Shown here in pieces: positions 35,037-46,960 of a stretch of DNA of 64,000 nucleotides. The position numbers and the translations under genes were made by a program. This stretch comes from Berberis thunbergii (lineage: Eukaryota; Streptophyta; Magnoliopsida; Ranunculales; Berberidaceae): the NCBI GenBank assembly GCA_003290165.1, contig QNQO01000649.1, forward strand, positions 186,001-250,000, written 5' to 3'. Positions within the stretch are counted from its first letter, which is position 1. Each line of letters opens with the position of its first letter. A model generated the notes under the pieces. That model was not told the DNA's origin, did not search any database, and saw nothing but the letters and a program-made list of their open reading frames with translations.

Positions 35037-36318
35037 AAATTAACCTCCAAAGGGAGGGACAACTGTCGGATGCAAGACCTTTATTACTTGAGAAAAAACC
35101 TTTATACTTCTTCAAGGGTACATTACGACTTTACCCGAATAAAAGACTTACAGGACAAGTCCTTACTAACTAAAAATACTCAGAAAAAACTAAAAAACAA
35201 AAACCAGACCTAATTTACAAAAAGATCTAGACCTTGTACTCAAGAGTTAGACCTTATCCAAGAGATTCGGCCTTATTCAAAATATTAGGCCTTATTCAAA
35301 TGAATACGCTAGCTAGGCCTTATTGACCAAGGACCTAATCGGCAAAAAAAAAACTTAAAAACCAAATTGAATTTTGATCCTTAACTTCAAGTGAAATTGC
35401 CAAAGCTTCTAAACTATAATCTTGCAACTCTATGCAAGTTTCCTACTAAGCAATTGCCAAAGACGCCACAACTATTCTTCACCAACTGCCAACCTGCAGC
35501 AATAAGAACAACAACTACATAGCTCCCCAAACCTGCAGCAACAAGAATAACATCTGCAAGAACCTAGCAATGCTCACCCAAAACATCATCATTCACACCC
35601 GTCCAAATGACACCACCAGCTTCCACAACAGCAGCAACATCAACATCCACACAGCGATGAACTGTCCACAGTAGCATCCTCTTCCACAACAACAAATCTT
35701 CCACACACCATCTCTGTTATCAGTTGAAACAAAGACTCTGTTTTAAGCTGAAACAACGCATAAATAACCTTGATTCCCCACATGTTCACCTGCCAATTCA
35801 TGCTGGAGATTTTCTGAAATACATCGTCTTTTTTTGTCTAAAATAAGCAAGCCTTTTGGTCTATTTGGAAGAGAAGACCATGTAAATTTTCTCGTGAATT
35901 GTTCCCTTTGCGCCAAACTAGACAACGCATTCGCCACATAATTTGTTTATCTAAAAACATGATTGCAATGACACACCATAGACCTGCAAAATTTTGAAAT
36001 CTCCCTCCACCAATCATTAATATGCCACAAAATCTTACTTTCCCAAAAGAACCATTGTTTAACCAACAAAGAATCCGTTTGAATCATACATTTTGTAAAA
36101 CCCTTCAATTTGCAATATTTCAAACCCTCTAGTAATGCTCTTGTTTCAGCAACATTGTTATAGCCTAACCAAAAGAAAACTTGACTTGCAGCCACAAAAG
36201 ATCCCTCCTTGTCTCTGACCATAAATCTGCCCGCTGCATTATCTTCCACAGAAGACCCATCCACATTTAAAGCAACCCATCCCACTGGCGGAAAAGACAA
36301 GTAAACTATACGGATCAC
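35037..36318 (-). mobile_element. LINE 3' part (copy B), RNase H
   Basis: Same LINE as at 9328-10985. Here the RNase H region is open further (VGWVALNVDGSS, GRFMVRDKEGSFV, NNVAETRALLEGLKYC, IQTDSLLVKQW), with the conserved Asp/Glu/Asp spacing of LINE RNase H domains. A second piece (NALSSLAQRE) follows after a stop. The duplication ends inside this domain, so the zf-RVT part and the inverted 5' part are absent. Confidence 0.7.
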
Positions 36319-36455
36319 AGACTGCGCCTGCAACGCGTTGCTGTTCCAGATCACAGACTGCGCCTGCAACGCGCTGCTATTCCAGACCACGCTGTCTCGA
36401 CAACAGCCTGCCCCTGCAACGCGCTGCTGTTCCAGACCACGCTGTCTCGACCGGG
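36313..36455. repeat. GC-rich minisatellite at duplication edge
   Basis: About three units of a TGCAACGCGCTGCTGTTCCAGA-like sequence with GACTGCGCC/ACGCTGTCTCGA variants. It begins exactly where copy B stops matching copy A. Confidence 0.8.
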
Positions 36456-36464
36456 GCTCATAAA

Positions 36465-36655
36465 AACCTGAATTGCTTCAAATTGATACAAAGTCAGAAT
36501 TTGCAGAAATGAATCTGAAAAACTGAATATGAATTGCTTCAAATTAATACAAAGTCAGAATTTGCAGTAAATGAATCTATAAATGAATCTAAAAAACTGA
36601 ATTTGAATTGCTTCAAATTAATACAAAGTCAGAATTTGCAGTAAATTGATACAAA
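36465..36655. repeat. Tandem repeat, three units of about 65 bp
   Basis: GAATTGCTTCAAATTAATAC followed by AAAGTCAGAATTTGCAG is repeated three times with small changes. Beyond it, to 37211, the sequence is AT-rich; the minus strand may hold the last small exons of the FAR1-like gene. Confidence 0.8.
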
Positions 36656-37211
36656 CACATCTCAAAAAGACTGTCAAACCTTGTACACAACACCATTATC
36701 ATACAAAACATACAAAATACATCTTTCAAGTCATAACACATCCCAAACAAACAAACACAGTGTTTTGAATTCTTATCGACTGACATTCAAATCACATCTC
36801 AAAACCATCTCAACAACCACATGACAAACAACCAAACCTGGTCGTAAAGACCATTTCTTCCACAGAGCCTAAGACCATTTCTGCCTTCCTACTTGATCAT
36901 GTTCAAAGGTATGTATAGTCCATTGCGTTGGTTGAACCTGGCGGCTGCAAAAATTAATAATAAATATAAAAAAATAAATAATATGATGCATACAAAACAC
37001 ATATCAAACAAACAAACCCTACAAAAGACAAATATACAAAACACACATTACAAAATATGTACCTGTGACACTAGCGAGTACAAAAGATCAATTCTTCCAG
37101 ATTGTATATGAGCTGACCCCGTATTATCATCCTTAACGATGAAAAACACATAAATCATAAGTGGGCAAGCATACTCACTGATTCATACATTGTAAATATA
37201 ACAAACAAACC

Positions 37212-39499
37212 TGTGTATTGCTTTGAAGAGGCATCACATTATTTTCAAGAGGCATAACATAAGGCATACACTGTAAACCCTACAAAATACATTTGTATAA
37301 ATATAAGTCACTAATCACTATTCTTGACTTAAGAAAATATACATTCATAAAACATACCAGATTAGTGTCAATGGCCTGATCCTTTTGCTTGTTTTTTTTA
37401 TTTTTTTGTGTCTTTTTACTTTTACATATCTTTTCAACTCTGGATTTTATCCTTGAATTACACCGACGTTCTTTGCTACGAACCGCTAATGAACTATGAA
37501 TTTGGATGGCAGAACTAGCAGTAGTCGTGGCCACTTCCAAATACCCCTGTGAATCAACATGCTCATCACCATGACTCCTTGTAAGTTGCATCATCTTCAA
37601 AGTAATCCATTCTTGAACTTGGCACGTCTTTTTTTCATCCTCAGCGGCGAAGTCAGCCATTTCATAGAAGGCATTGCACATCTTTTCAAATCGCGCACTT
37701 TCAGGCTTTATTCCCCAATCTGAATAAATAATCTTCACCTTTGTATGAGCCCTCTTAACATCTTTCCTCCACCTCCGAATAACATATTTATCAGGTATAT
37801 CATGAATCCCTCTTTCAAACAACACTTTCAATACATGTTTGCATAAAATCCCCCTGAACTCAAACAATTGACAATTACACTTGATGGCGAAGTCGGCAGC
37901 ATTAAAAGAGACTATAAAATTGACCGATCGTTGCCTATCATTTATCATCATGTCTTGTGTAATAGTGTACAACTGAAAGCCACTTCCATCCATAGCTTCA
38001 CCGACAATTCTACAACATGGATTCCCGGTTATCTCTTATTGAAACTCCCTGAATTTATTTGTAGTGTAGGCATCCCGAAATTTTATCTCAATTGCATATG
38101 GAGTAATGCAAGGAATCCTTCGACTATAACATTTGAAGTCCTCTTCAGATTCCTTGTGGACCTTACTATGTAGTGCATTCTCATATTGTTCTACAAATTG
38201 CTTTAAAGTGGTTTTCGGATTCACATAACCATGAAAAAAACATTCATGCTTTCACTTCTTTGAGTTGAAAACATCCCTGCCCAAAAAGTATTTCGTTGAA
38301 ATGCTGGCACCCAACGCATCCTTTCGTAGTATAATCCACTCAACCAATCATTTTCATCCAGATTATATTTATGAATAAACCCATGCCAATTTTCTTCAAA
38401 CTCTTCATGAGACAAGGAATCATAAACTGCTCTTCGCATTGCAAACTTGATCGCCTCATATTCATTGCAACCTGACAGCTTTTTGGGAAATTTTTTCATA
38501 ATATGCCACAAGCACCATCTGTGCCGTGTGTTGGGAAATACAATTTGAATGGTCTTCTTCATTGCCCTATCTTGATCAGTGATTATAGCAGAAGGAGCAT
38601 TGCCATTCATACACACGAGCCAAGTTCGAAAAAGCCAAATAAATTCTTCAACCGTCTCACCACATATCAATCCACATCCCAAAAGAATTGACTGACCGTG
38701 ATGATTCACCCCAACAAAAGAAGCAAAAGGCATGTCATACTTATTTGTTAAGTATGTAGTGTCAAAAGTAACAGCATCCCCAAACTCCTTGTAAGCTGCT
38801 CTACTCCATGCGTCAGCCCAAAAAATATTTCTCAACCTACCTTCATCATCCAAATCCATCATATAAAAGAAATCAACATTATTAGCTTGCATTTTTTGGA
38901 AGTAGTTATGAAGTGCCATCGCATCCCCCTCACCAAGTCGCAACTTCCTCATTTTGTCCAAATAATTATAACAATCTTTTTGGGAAAATGATACAATATC
39001 ATGCCCACCAGCTTCAACCACACATCCCGAATAACTCTTATTTGGTCTAATACCTGCCCTATCATTAAATTCAAGCCTCTTCTTGACATACAAGCTCATA
39101 GTTCTATTATTTGGAAAAAAAAATTGATTTACTAGGGCTTAACTGATGATTGTGATCAACTGTAACTCTATTCACTACAACTGTTCCATCAGGCCGTATA
39201 TGAGCTCTAATCTTAGCCAGACAACCACATTTGCTCGACGCACGCAAACCCACGACATTTTTTGCTCTACTTTTTGGTTTCCCAGCCCGACCACATGAAA
39301 GTTGAATGAATATAGGTTTTCCATTAACATTTGTTTCAGTAGTCATAACTTTCACTGGAAATCCCTTTTTATTACCATATTCATGATAATAACGTTGGAA
39401 CTCATCAAGGTTGATGAATTCCATCCCTTCTGTAGGTTCCCTCAACACTTCTGAATTTTCTTCCACCAACATACATTCATTATCCTCTACACTATCCAT
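37212..39499 (-). pseudogene. FAR1-RELATED SEQUENCE-like gene, broken
   Basis: Related to FAR1/FHY3, transcription factors derived from Mutator transposases. The start Met at 39499 follows an acceptor TTTCAG. FAR1 zinc-binding region: 39499-39107 (LDEFQRYYHEYGNKKGFPV, CGCLAKI, DHNHQLSPSKS). MULE transposase region: 39099-38221 (VTFDTTYLTNKYDMPFASFV, GETVEEFIWLF, IITDQDRAM, HRWCLWHIMKKF, TQRSESMN). SWIM finger CNC...CKH: about 37900-37845. The frame is broken three times: at a run of nine T (minus strand, near 39115), at a run of seven T (near 38236), and by TAA at 38038-38036. The first two could be assembly errors; the stop is less easily explained so. Downstream introns (GT...AG) and small exons continue to about 36900. 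Confidence 0.8.
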
Positions 39500-41050
39500 T
39501 CCTGAAATATGTTTATAATATACAACATCGGTTAAAACATAGAAGCATAGATAAAAATCAAACTACAGTAACTCGTAGCATATTTAAGTTAGGGCAACTA
39601 TTCAAGTGATATTCGAAGATTTTGTGAGATGTGTAGATGATTTTGTGAGTAATGAGATGTTGTAACATTGTATTGTAACAACTAGAATGGATACTTTTCA
39701 TCATGATGCATGAGCAAACCTAGCAAGGGTCAGTCCAACCCCAGTTTTCTCTTAAAATACATAAATCTGTGATTTTGAAGTCATCATGTATTGATTCACA
39801 ACTAGTAAAACTTCCATATTCAAATGCTTTCATCATACAATAAGTACTAAATGGCATAGATCTGCAAAGTCCTAACATTAAGCATCCTCCAAAATCACTT
39901 GTTTTTTAGTCTTTGGACTGTGATGGCTTAAATGACTAGGAATCCTTGTTAATAATCTGACATTCCCTTTATCAATTAAGAATGATTGTTTATCTGAGAT
40001 ATAACACAAAAGAATCACACCTTATCGTCTTTCCAATTGTCTTAAAGCTAGCACCAGCCTTGCATATAGATATGGCCTTCTCCAAGCACTCCTCCGTTAC
40101 CTGAAATATAATAAGTTATAGTTAGATCAATTGTTGTGTGCACTCATATAAAAGAGAAACACATTATTGACTACAAGGTAAGGCTTTTTCTTTGTCCATT
40201 TACATGTGACTTATAGATCAAGGTTTTGATATATTTAATTCACAAACATGTTATGCGTTTTAGGAATAAAAAATCGGTTATGAGTCTTAAGTCCAGCCAA
40301 ACAAACTGAAGCCTTTCCAAGGAAACATATATTATCAAAACTTGATCATTAAAAAAATGTTGATAAACTAAAAGAAGCGTCTCAATAACCAAAATGATAA
40401 TACCCATAACAAGAAATCAAGAAATCCAGCCCAGCCTATAAACATGATGCTTGAATATGAACAAGTCTTACATAAAACCAACTTTGAAAATTACAAATTC
40501 AGAACTGTGATCCTGAAGACAGAAACAAAGTCATCCAAAGACACATATCTTGTTTTTATGTTACGTATACTTGACACAATCACAGATCATTGGGTATTTG
40601 TTTTGTAGTTAGAGGTCTAAATTTCTCGTAAAAATTTCCATATTTTACACAATTCAAACCTCTTGTTAGATTAAGCTCTCGTAAAAAATCGGTTAAAGAG
40701 TCGACAAAAACTTTCAACAAATTGCACTACTAAAAATTGCAAAGGCACTACAAATAGGCATTGAACTACAAATAGTCACATATTACATTAACCAAAGAAA
40801 TTGCAACTATGACTATCGATTTCTTACTTCGATTTCTTCGATTTCTTCGATTTCTCATAATCTGATTTCTTCGTAATAGAGATTACAGATTTCTCATAAT
40901 CACAAGTAAGAAATCAAACTAAGAAACCAAATCAAAGTAAGATATCTTATGTAATCGAAGTAAGAAATCAGATTTTGTCATAATTTGATTATGAAGAAAG
41001 GCATACCAAAGAACTTACTTCGATGGGGAGAGACACAACTTCGATTTCTT
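39500..41050. other. AT-rich stretch upstream of FAR1-like gene
   Basis: Probably its 5' leader, introns and promoter on the minus strand. GATTTCTTC/GAAGAAATC repeats lie at 40815-40985. No other gene is seen. Confidence 0.4.
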
Positions 41051-41059
41051 CAATTCAGA

Positions 41060-41290
41060 GAGAAATAGATTCGATGGGGTCTCTTCTCTTTCTCTTTCTC
41101 TTTCTCTGTCTCTGTCGATGGGGTTTTGAGAGATGGGGTTTTGAGAGAAATAGATTCAGAGAGGATTCGAAGGGGTTTTGGTTTTGAGAGAAATAGATTG
41201 GGGTTTCTTCTCTTTCTCTGTCTCTGTCTCTGTGGAGATGGAGATGGAAATGGGGAGAGGGAGAGGTTCCCTCCTTTTCTCCCCAAAATT
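41060..41290. repeat. CTTTCT/GAGATGG low-complexity tract
   Basis: CTCTTTCTCTTTCTCTGTCT runs alternate with GGGGTTTTGAGAGA units. Several overlapping short frames here are artefacts of the repeat. Confidence 0.7.
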
Positions 41291-41473
41291 TTCGATTCCC
41301 TCTATTTTTTTCATTTTTTTTAATCCACGCAGGACCACGTGCGATGGACAACGCAGGACGACGTGCGAGGGAGCATCCTCGCTCCCTACCTCGTTCCCTC
41401 CCTCGAAACGTAGAAGGATTGGGTCAAAATACAGATACCGCCCATCCTGTATTAATTGATCATGTGTCACTTC

Positions 41474-42439
41474 ATGTTCCTAGATCTAGTGATCCCTATC
41501 TGAAGGAACATCTACATTGGTATTGCTCACTAAAATTGAACAAGTATTTTTTGACATAAATTGATGAAGAAAAAAAAATTTAAGTTCGATTGTTTTTTTC
41601 TTAACCCCTCTCACCCCAGATGCTGTCAATCTCGTGATCTAGTGATACAATCCATCACTATTTAATCACTGAGCCATTACATCTTTAACTGTCAAAAGTT
41701 CGATTGAAATGCACATTTGAAGCACTCAACGAGTGTAGGTATCGAATCCTAAAAGCTTGAGCTTCTGGAGTAAAATGGAGTTTAAGATTTTAATATGCAT
41801 CATACTCAATAGAATTTTATCAATCCTTTCTTCATTCGTTGAAGGTGACTATTATACCTAAAGTCATGTGCCTAATACCGATAATCTACCCAACCATCAA
41901 TTAGCAAGAGACAAATGAATTTTTTTTTTATACCTTTGTAGATTTTGTGTTGAATCCATTGTGATTTTTAGATAATTAACTTAAAAGTTTTCTCTTTTGA
42001 ATTGGTTTGCAGGATTGTAACAGACATTCCAGGCACAACAGATACAATGTTTGGTAGGTTTCTCTCTTATTTTTTTAGCTACAATACATGCCCAGTGCAC
42101 ATCTCTCTACAAACAATAGGGGAAAACCTAAACCAAAGTTACATGTCTCTCACTCTCTTTCTCTCTTCACATACTCATATGGGAGTTTTTTTAATGTTTG
42201 GGTTTTGACAATTTTGTATATAAATAACGGGCAGGGAAATGGTGAGCTATGAAATCCCACAGCCTCGCATAGGGATCCACAGGTTTGTATTTGTTCTGTT
42301 CAAGCAGAAATGCAGACGATCAGTGACTCCACCTTCTTCAAGAGACTACTTCAACACCAGAAAATTTGCTCAAGAAAATGAACTTGGCCTTCCTGTTTTC
42401 TTCAATGCTCAAAGACAAACTGCTGCAAGAAGACGCTAA
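41474..42439 (+). pseudogene. TFL1/CEN-like PEBP gene, exons 2-4 (copy C)
   Basis: This copy keeps the end of exon 2 (about 41474-41519), encoding SSDPYLKEHLHW, with a GT donor. Exon 3 (42013-42053) reads IVTDIPGTTDTMFG. Exon 4 (42231-42439) reads [16 protein letters not shown]...[10 protein letters not shown]...AARRR. Two defects stand out: the exon 4 acceptor reads CGG where copies A and B have CAG, and nine bases are lost in the [10 protein letters not shown] stretch, in frame. Exon 1 is not found. Copy C shows that exons 2-4 once lay in normal order and that A and B lost exon 2. Confidence 0.85.
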
Positions 42440-42725
42440 TCACACCCCCAAACATCACGAATCTAGTTTCATCTTTAGTTTCCTAGCTTCCAAGAAGAGT
42501 AAAATAAAGCAATTAGGGTTTCTGGTAAAAATAAGAAGTGGGGGGTGTAGGAGTCATTTACAGAAACCATCCCATCCCATCCTTTTGGCTATCTTATAGC
42601 TCTATCTGATCAATGTACTCAATTTGGCTAAAATATTTACGGCTTTCTGTTAAAGTACTTGTGGATTTGTTGTTTTAGTTTTAGCTAGTTGAGGGTTAAT
42701 ATATTTCTGTGTATTTTTACCAAAA

Positions 42726-42916
42726 GAGTGATTCTATGTGTCGAGGGAAAGGGCGAGGAAACCAGCGAGGTAAACGAGGTGGCGGGGGGTGAACCGTTCA
42801 CCCCCCTCGAGATGCGCGCGCGGAAAACATCTCGAGGGGGGTGAACGGTTCACCCCCCGCCACCTCGTTTACCTCGCTGGTTTCCTCGCTCTTTCCCTCG
42901 ACATTTAGAATTTCCC
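42726..42916. mobile_element. Mutator-type MITE 4, near-perfect hairpin
   Basis: Arms 42741-42814 and 42828-42901 are 74-bp inverted copies with one mismatch, separated by a 13-base loop. The outer ends are GAGTGATTCTATGTG and, inverted, GGGAAATTCTAAATG. Flanked by TTTACCAAAA on both sides (42716-42725, 42917-42926), a 9- or 10-bp duplication; copies A and B have the single unoccupied site (about 8574, 34300). The arms contain GCGAGGAAACCAGCGAGG. Confidence 0.9.
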
Positions 42917-43061
42917 TTTACCAAAAATATCAAAACCAAACTATATCTTTTCTCTCACTCACTCGCGAGCTAACTCACTCAGTGTCACAAATTCACTGGG
43001 TTGGTCGGTTGATGTATTATGTCATAAATGTACTAATTGTTACCATTAATTCAAGGTGTTG

Positions 43062-43442
43062 TGACACCGGGCAGAATAACTATTATTCTGCAGGCTAGTT
43101 TTAACAGGTAATTCACAGAAAAATTACACAAGAGAATAGCCCAAAACACAGATACACAACTCTAATGTTCAATTAAAATTATTCAAATCAAAGTCTCTTA
43201 CAATATTGAGGAAAACTTCTATTTATAGTGTTTAAATAACTTGAATAATAAACAGCCTATTGCTAAAAGAAAAAGTAAAATCAAATACTAAAATAACAAA
43301 CAATTTATTCCTAAAGAAAAAGTAAAACATAATCCTAAAAGAAAACTGAAAAGACTCCTAATTAAATTGAAAGATTACGAATAAGTTATTTAGTAAATAA
43401 CTTTGAGAACAAATAAGGAACCCTAAAATTTCTCCTGCATTA
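43062..43442 (-). repeat. Family L 3' LTR
   Basis: Begins TGACACCGGGCAGAATAA and ends TCCTGCATTA; pairs with 45976-46349. Confidence 0.8.
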
Positions 43443-45051
43443 GTCGCCCCGGGTTGGAAAGAACTCGTCCTCGAGTTCCCAACAGCTTCATCGGAATCCT
43501 CTGGCAGCAGCTCAGGAGGAAGATCCTCTGGTATCAGGTCAAAAAACACTGCTAACTGCTGCTGCACCTCTGCTGGTAAATCAAGATTCACGTCTGCAAC
43601 ACTATTCCCATAAGGCAGCAGAGCATAGACCACGTCTCTACGCTCAATCTCACCCAAAAACCTGGACATAGAAAGAAGGTTAGTATATATTATTGGCTAC
43701 CGGGGTAGGAGTGATCCTTTCCCGACGAGGTGCCAACACAATCTTCATCCCTTTGATGCTAAGGAAATATGTATTTTTTGCCCATCATGAATAACACTGC
43801 GATCATACTGTCAAGGCATGCCTAACAATACATGACAAGCATCCATAGACACAACATCACACTAAGCATTATCAAAATATTTCTTGCCAATCGAAAAATA
43901 CACTAGGCATCGCCTATTTACTGTTACCGCACTGCCTTTATTCAGCCATGATAATTTGTACGGCTTGGGATGACAATATGTCTTCAACTGTAATTTCTGG
44001 ACAGCCTCTTAAAACACGGCGTTCTCACAACTGCCACTGTCAATGATCATATTGCAGACTTTATCTGCAACTGTGGAGGTCGTGGGAAAAATATTGGTTA
44101 TCAACTAATCGTCCCCTGAATCACCCTTGGGAGTCAGTAGACTCTTACGAACCACTAGAGTCTCATGGCCATCTCCATACAGCACATCTCCATCTTCATC
44201 ATCGTCATACACACTCTTCAAGCTCATCGGTTTCATCTACCACGTCCTCCTCAATCAGGAGATTGTTGCCCTTCTGAATAGCAGTATGCCTGCACTCAGT
44301 CGCTCTATGTCCATGTTCACCACATCTAAAACATATAATATTTGAGTTATAATTGCCCTGTGGTGGCTGTTAGGCAGGACGGAATTCTTGAGGGCGAACT
44401 GGCCAACCGCTTTGAACACTGCTAATTATTGGCCTCCCACTCTGTTGTTTTTTCACATCAAGTGCACGCTGGTATGCTTCAGAAACGGTCCTCAACGAGT
44501 GAATTCGTTGAAATAAGGATTGAGTGTAGCCGAAAGGAAGGAAATGACCCTTCATCTTCTTCTTCATCTTCTCCCAATTAGTGATCTTGGCATTGCCCTG
44601 TCAGTCTCGTGCCCGCTTCAACTGCTGCCACAACACAGATGCTCTGCCTTTGAGTTTTTTGGCGACCAATTTCACCTTGACATGATCTGAGACTTCTTTA
44701 TACTAAAACATATGTTCTACTTCATTCAACCAATCCACGAATCCTTCGACCTGTAACGTACCAAAAAACTCGGGTAGATCCACTTTGAAACTGAGATTTT
44801 TCATGACGATCTTCCCGACCACGACGATCCCAGATTCGAGACAGATGGTGATACGGGTTTTTGAAATTGGAATCAGAATCGTGATCTTCCATCTCACGAT
44901 CAACAAAATCCAGTTTCGTTAAACACTGGGTTAACTTTGCAACTTGCCTTTGTAAATCCTTAATCATCACATCCTTAACGTTATGATCACGGTTTGGGGC
45001 TTCCTCGTTCGGAACCGGCCCGCGACGACCACGACCACCAACTATAGAAAT

Positions 45052-45922
45052 TAGGGGTGGGCACGGGACAGAATGAGAATGGGACGAGATAGACACATTC
45101 CTATCCCTTCCCGTTCATATGGGATCAGGAAGGGACGGGATGGAAAAAACCCCATCCTGACCTCGTCCCATCCCAAACGGGTTCGGGACAGGACGGGATT
45201 AGCGTGCTCTCATTTTTTGACAAATTATTGCTTACCCAAGACCCAATTTGCTTAATTGAAAATAGGCAAAGGCAATTCATTGAGTTACACATAAATGATA
45301 GCCTTGGATTGAGTATGCAACATCATAATAAACTACCATAAATGATAGCTGAAATTCACCCTATAATTAAGATTTCTGCAGAGTTTTGAATGGCTAAGAT
45401 GTGGACAGTATAATGGCAATGGTGGACCTGCTCTACTGTTTCGAATATTGAAAAAAATGATAAGTAAATTTGGGGTGCTAAGAAGAATGTTTTATTATTG
45501 CTTTAAAAAGAAAACAATCATTAAATTCATTGTCTTGACACGAAATAAAATCTCCAATGTAGTTAGCAATCCCATTTTGAGTTTTAAAGAGTTTGCAATT
45601 AAATAATTCATTTAGCAATCTAGAAATAAACCAATATCAAGTAGTTGAAGATATAGACTAATATCAATTACATTGATTTCAACTAAATTCATTTTTTTCA
45701 GTTACACTAATTTTGCAATCCTAAAAATAAATAAATAAATAAATAAATATATTAATAATAAATATTAAAAAATTAGTTCGGGATTGAAAATCTTCATCCC
45801 ATTCTAGATCGGGACGAGACGGAATCGGGATGAAATTATTCAATCCCATTAAGACTCGAAAAAATCGGGACGGGACGGGATCGGGACGGAAATGGGATTG
45901 CGGGTTGGGATGCCCACCCCTA
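45052..45922. mobile_element. hAT-type element nested in LTR element
   Basis: 871 bp with ends TAGGGGTGGGCA and the inverse (TGCCCACCCCTA), flanked by ATAGAAAT and ATAGAAAA (8 bp, one mismatch). Subterminal zones are crowded with GGGACGGGA/TCCCGTCCC motifs, as in hAT subterminal repeats. No transposase frame. It interrupts the start of the decayed gag. Confidence 0.8.
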
Positions 45923-45975
45923 ATAGAAAATGATGAAATCTCACCCCAATAAGATGTTGATGCTCTAATACCAAC

Positions 45976-46349
45976 TGACGTCGAACAGAATAACGATTAT
46001 TCTGCAGGCTCATTTCAACAGACAATTCACAGAGAAACTACACAAGAAAATAACCCAAAACAAAGAGAAACAATTCTAATGTTCAATTAATATTATTCAA
46101 ATCAAAGTCTCTTACAATATTGAAGAATAACTATATTTATAAGTGCTCAAATAACTTAAATAAGAAGCAGTATATTCCTAAAAGAAAAAGTATAATCAAA
46201 TACTAAAATAACAAGCAGTCTATTCCTTAAAGAAAAAATAAAGCCTAATCCTAAAAGAAAACTAAAAAGATTCTTAATTAAATTGAAAGATTACGAATAA
46301 GTTATTTAGTAAATAATTTTAAGAACAAATTAGAAACCCTCTTGCATCA
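45976..46349 (-). repeat. Family L 5' LTR
   Basis: Begins TGACGTCGAACAGAATAACG, ends CTTGCATCA; the PBS side is to the left because the element reads on the minus strand. Confidence 0.8.
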
Positions 46350-46960
46350 TCTTGTCAAACAACCTCCAAAAATATCAACCTAACTCAAGGCATGCCCTTC
46401 CTCAAGAAACCCTAATTTATAAAAGAACTAATCTCTTTTATTTCAAAATTAATTAATTAGACTAACTACCTCAATAACAAAAAGCCCATTGCTAAATAAC
46501 ATCACCATTTTCGCTGAAGGACGCCACTACTCTACTTTTTTATCTACTGAAGGACGTGACAACATTTCATTTTCCACCTTCTCTTATCTATTCACAGAAG
46601 CAGCATAGGAGCAACACCCACCAGCTCGCCCCACCACTTTCGACCACACCACCGCTAGTTGCACTACTACTAATTTCTTCCTCTTTTCTTTTGTTATTGT
46701 TTTTCTTCTTTGTTATTCTTCTTTTCATTTTCTTCCTTTTTTTCTCTTATTTTCTTTTCTCTTCATCTTTGTTTTTTTGTTCAACCTTTTCTTTTTTCTT
46801 TTCCTTCTGATTTTTCCCCTCTTATTTTTCTCCAATCTTCTTTTTTTCCCCTGTTTTTATCTCTTTTACCCTTGCTAAGGTTATTGGGAGTGGAAATTTT
46901 CCACTTTTCGAAACCTTTGCGAGGACGAATGAGAAAAAAAAAATACAATAAGAAGAATTT
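46350..46960. other. Copy C spacer with pyrimidine tract
   Basis: Counterpart of 8720-9330. T/C-rich from 46670 to 46860. No gene is seen. Confidence 0.6.

Larger units (their letters stand above)
20133..36318 (+). repeat. Segmental duplication, copy B (gypsy inserted)
   Basis: Direct repeat of copy A, continuous except for the gypsy element at 20689-26263 and its extra 5-bp target copy. A small extra segment near 32520-32556 and shorter C-runs near 33270 are the most visible indels. The copy ends at about 36318, where A continues into more LINE sequence. Mosaic similarity also extends to the left (18640-20132), which matches 4069-4860 of copy A, so B is preceded by another partial unit. Confidence 0.95.
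43062..46349 (-). mobile_element. Family L LTR element, RT/integrase deleted
   Basis: LTRs at 43062-43442 and 45976-46349, flanked by TGTTG/TCTTG (5 bp, one mismatch; copy A has TCTTG unoccupied). A degenerate PBS, TGGTATTAGAGC in element sense, adjoins the right LTR. On the minus strand, decayed gag reads NREMEDHDSDS..., FFGTLQVEGFVDWLNEVEHMF, YQRALDVKKQQSGRP, with a zinc knuckle near 44290-44340. It is followed by a protease tail (about 43850-43700) and a DLPAEVQQQL...EDLPPELLPEDSDEA segment (43669-43440). No RT, RNase H or integrase is present: a non-autonomous deletion derivative. A hAT element is nested inside. Confidence 0.8.

Noticed and set aside
40800..40990. Repeated GATTTCTTC/GAAGAAATC units resembling a CRISPR-like array
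   Set aside because: Irregular spacing, no unique spacers, and a plant nuclear context; it is low-complexity sequence.
36318..41515. FAR1-like gene as an autonomous Mutator element driving the MITE family
   Set aside because: I could not find matching terminal inverted repeats or a 9-bp duplication around it; its GC-rich neighbours at 36313 and 41330-41410 do not match the MITE arms convincingly.
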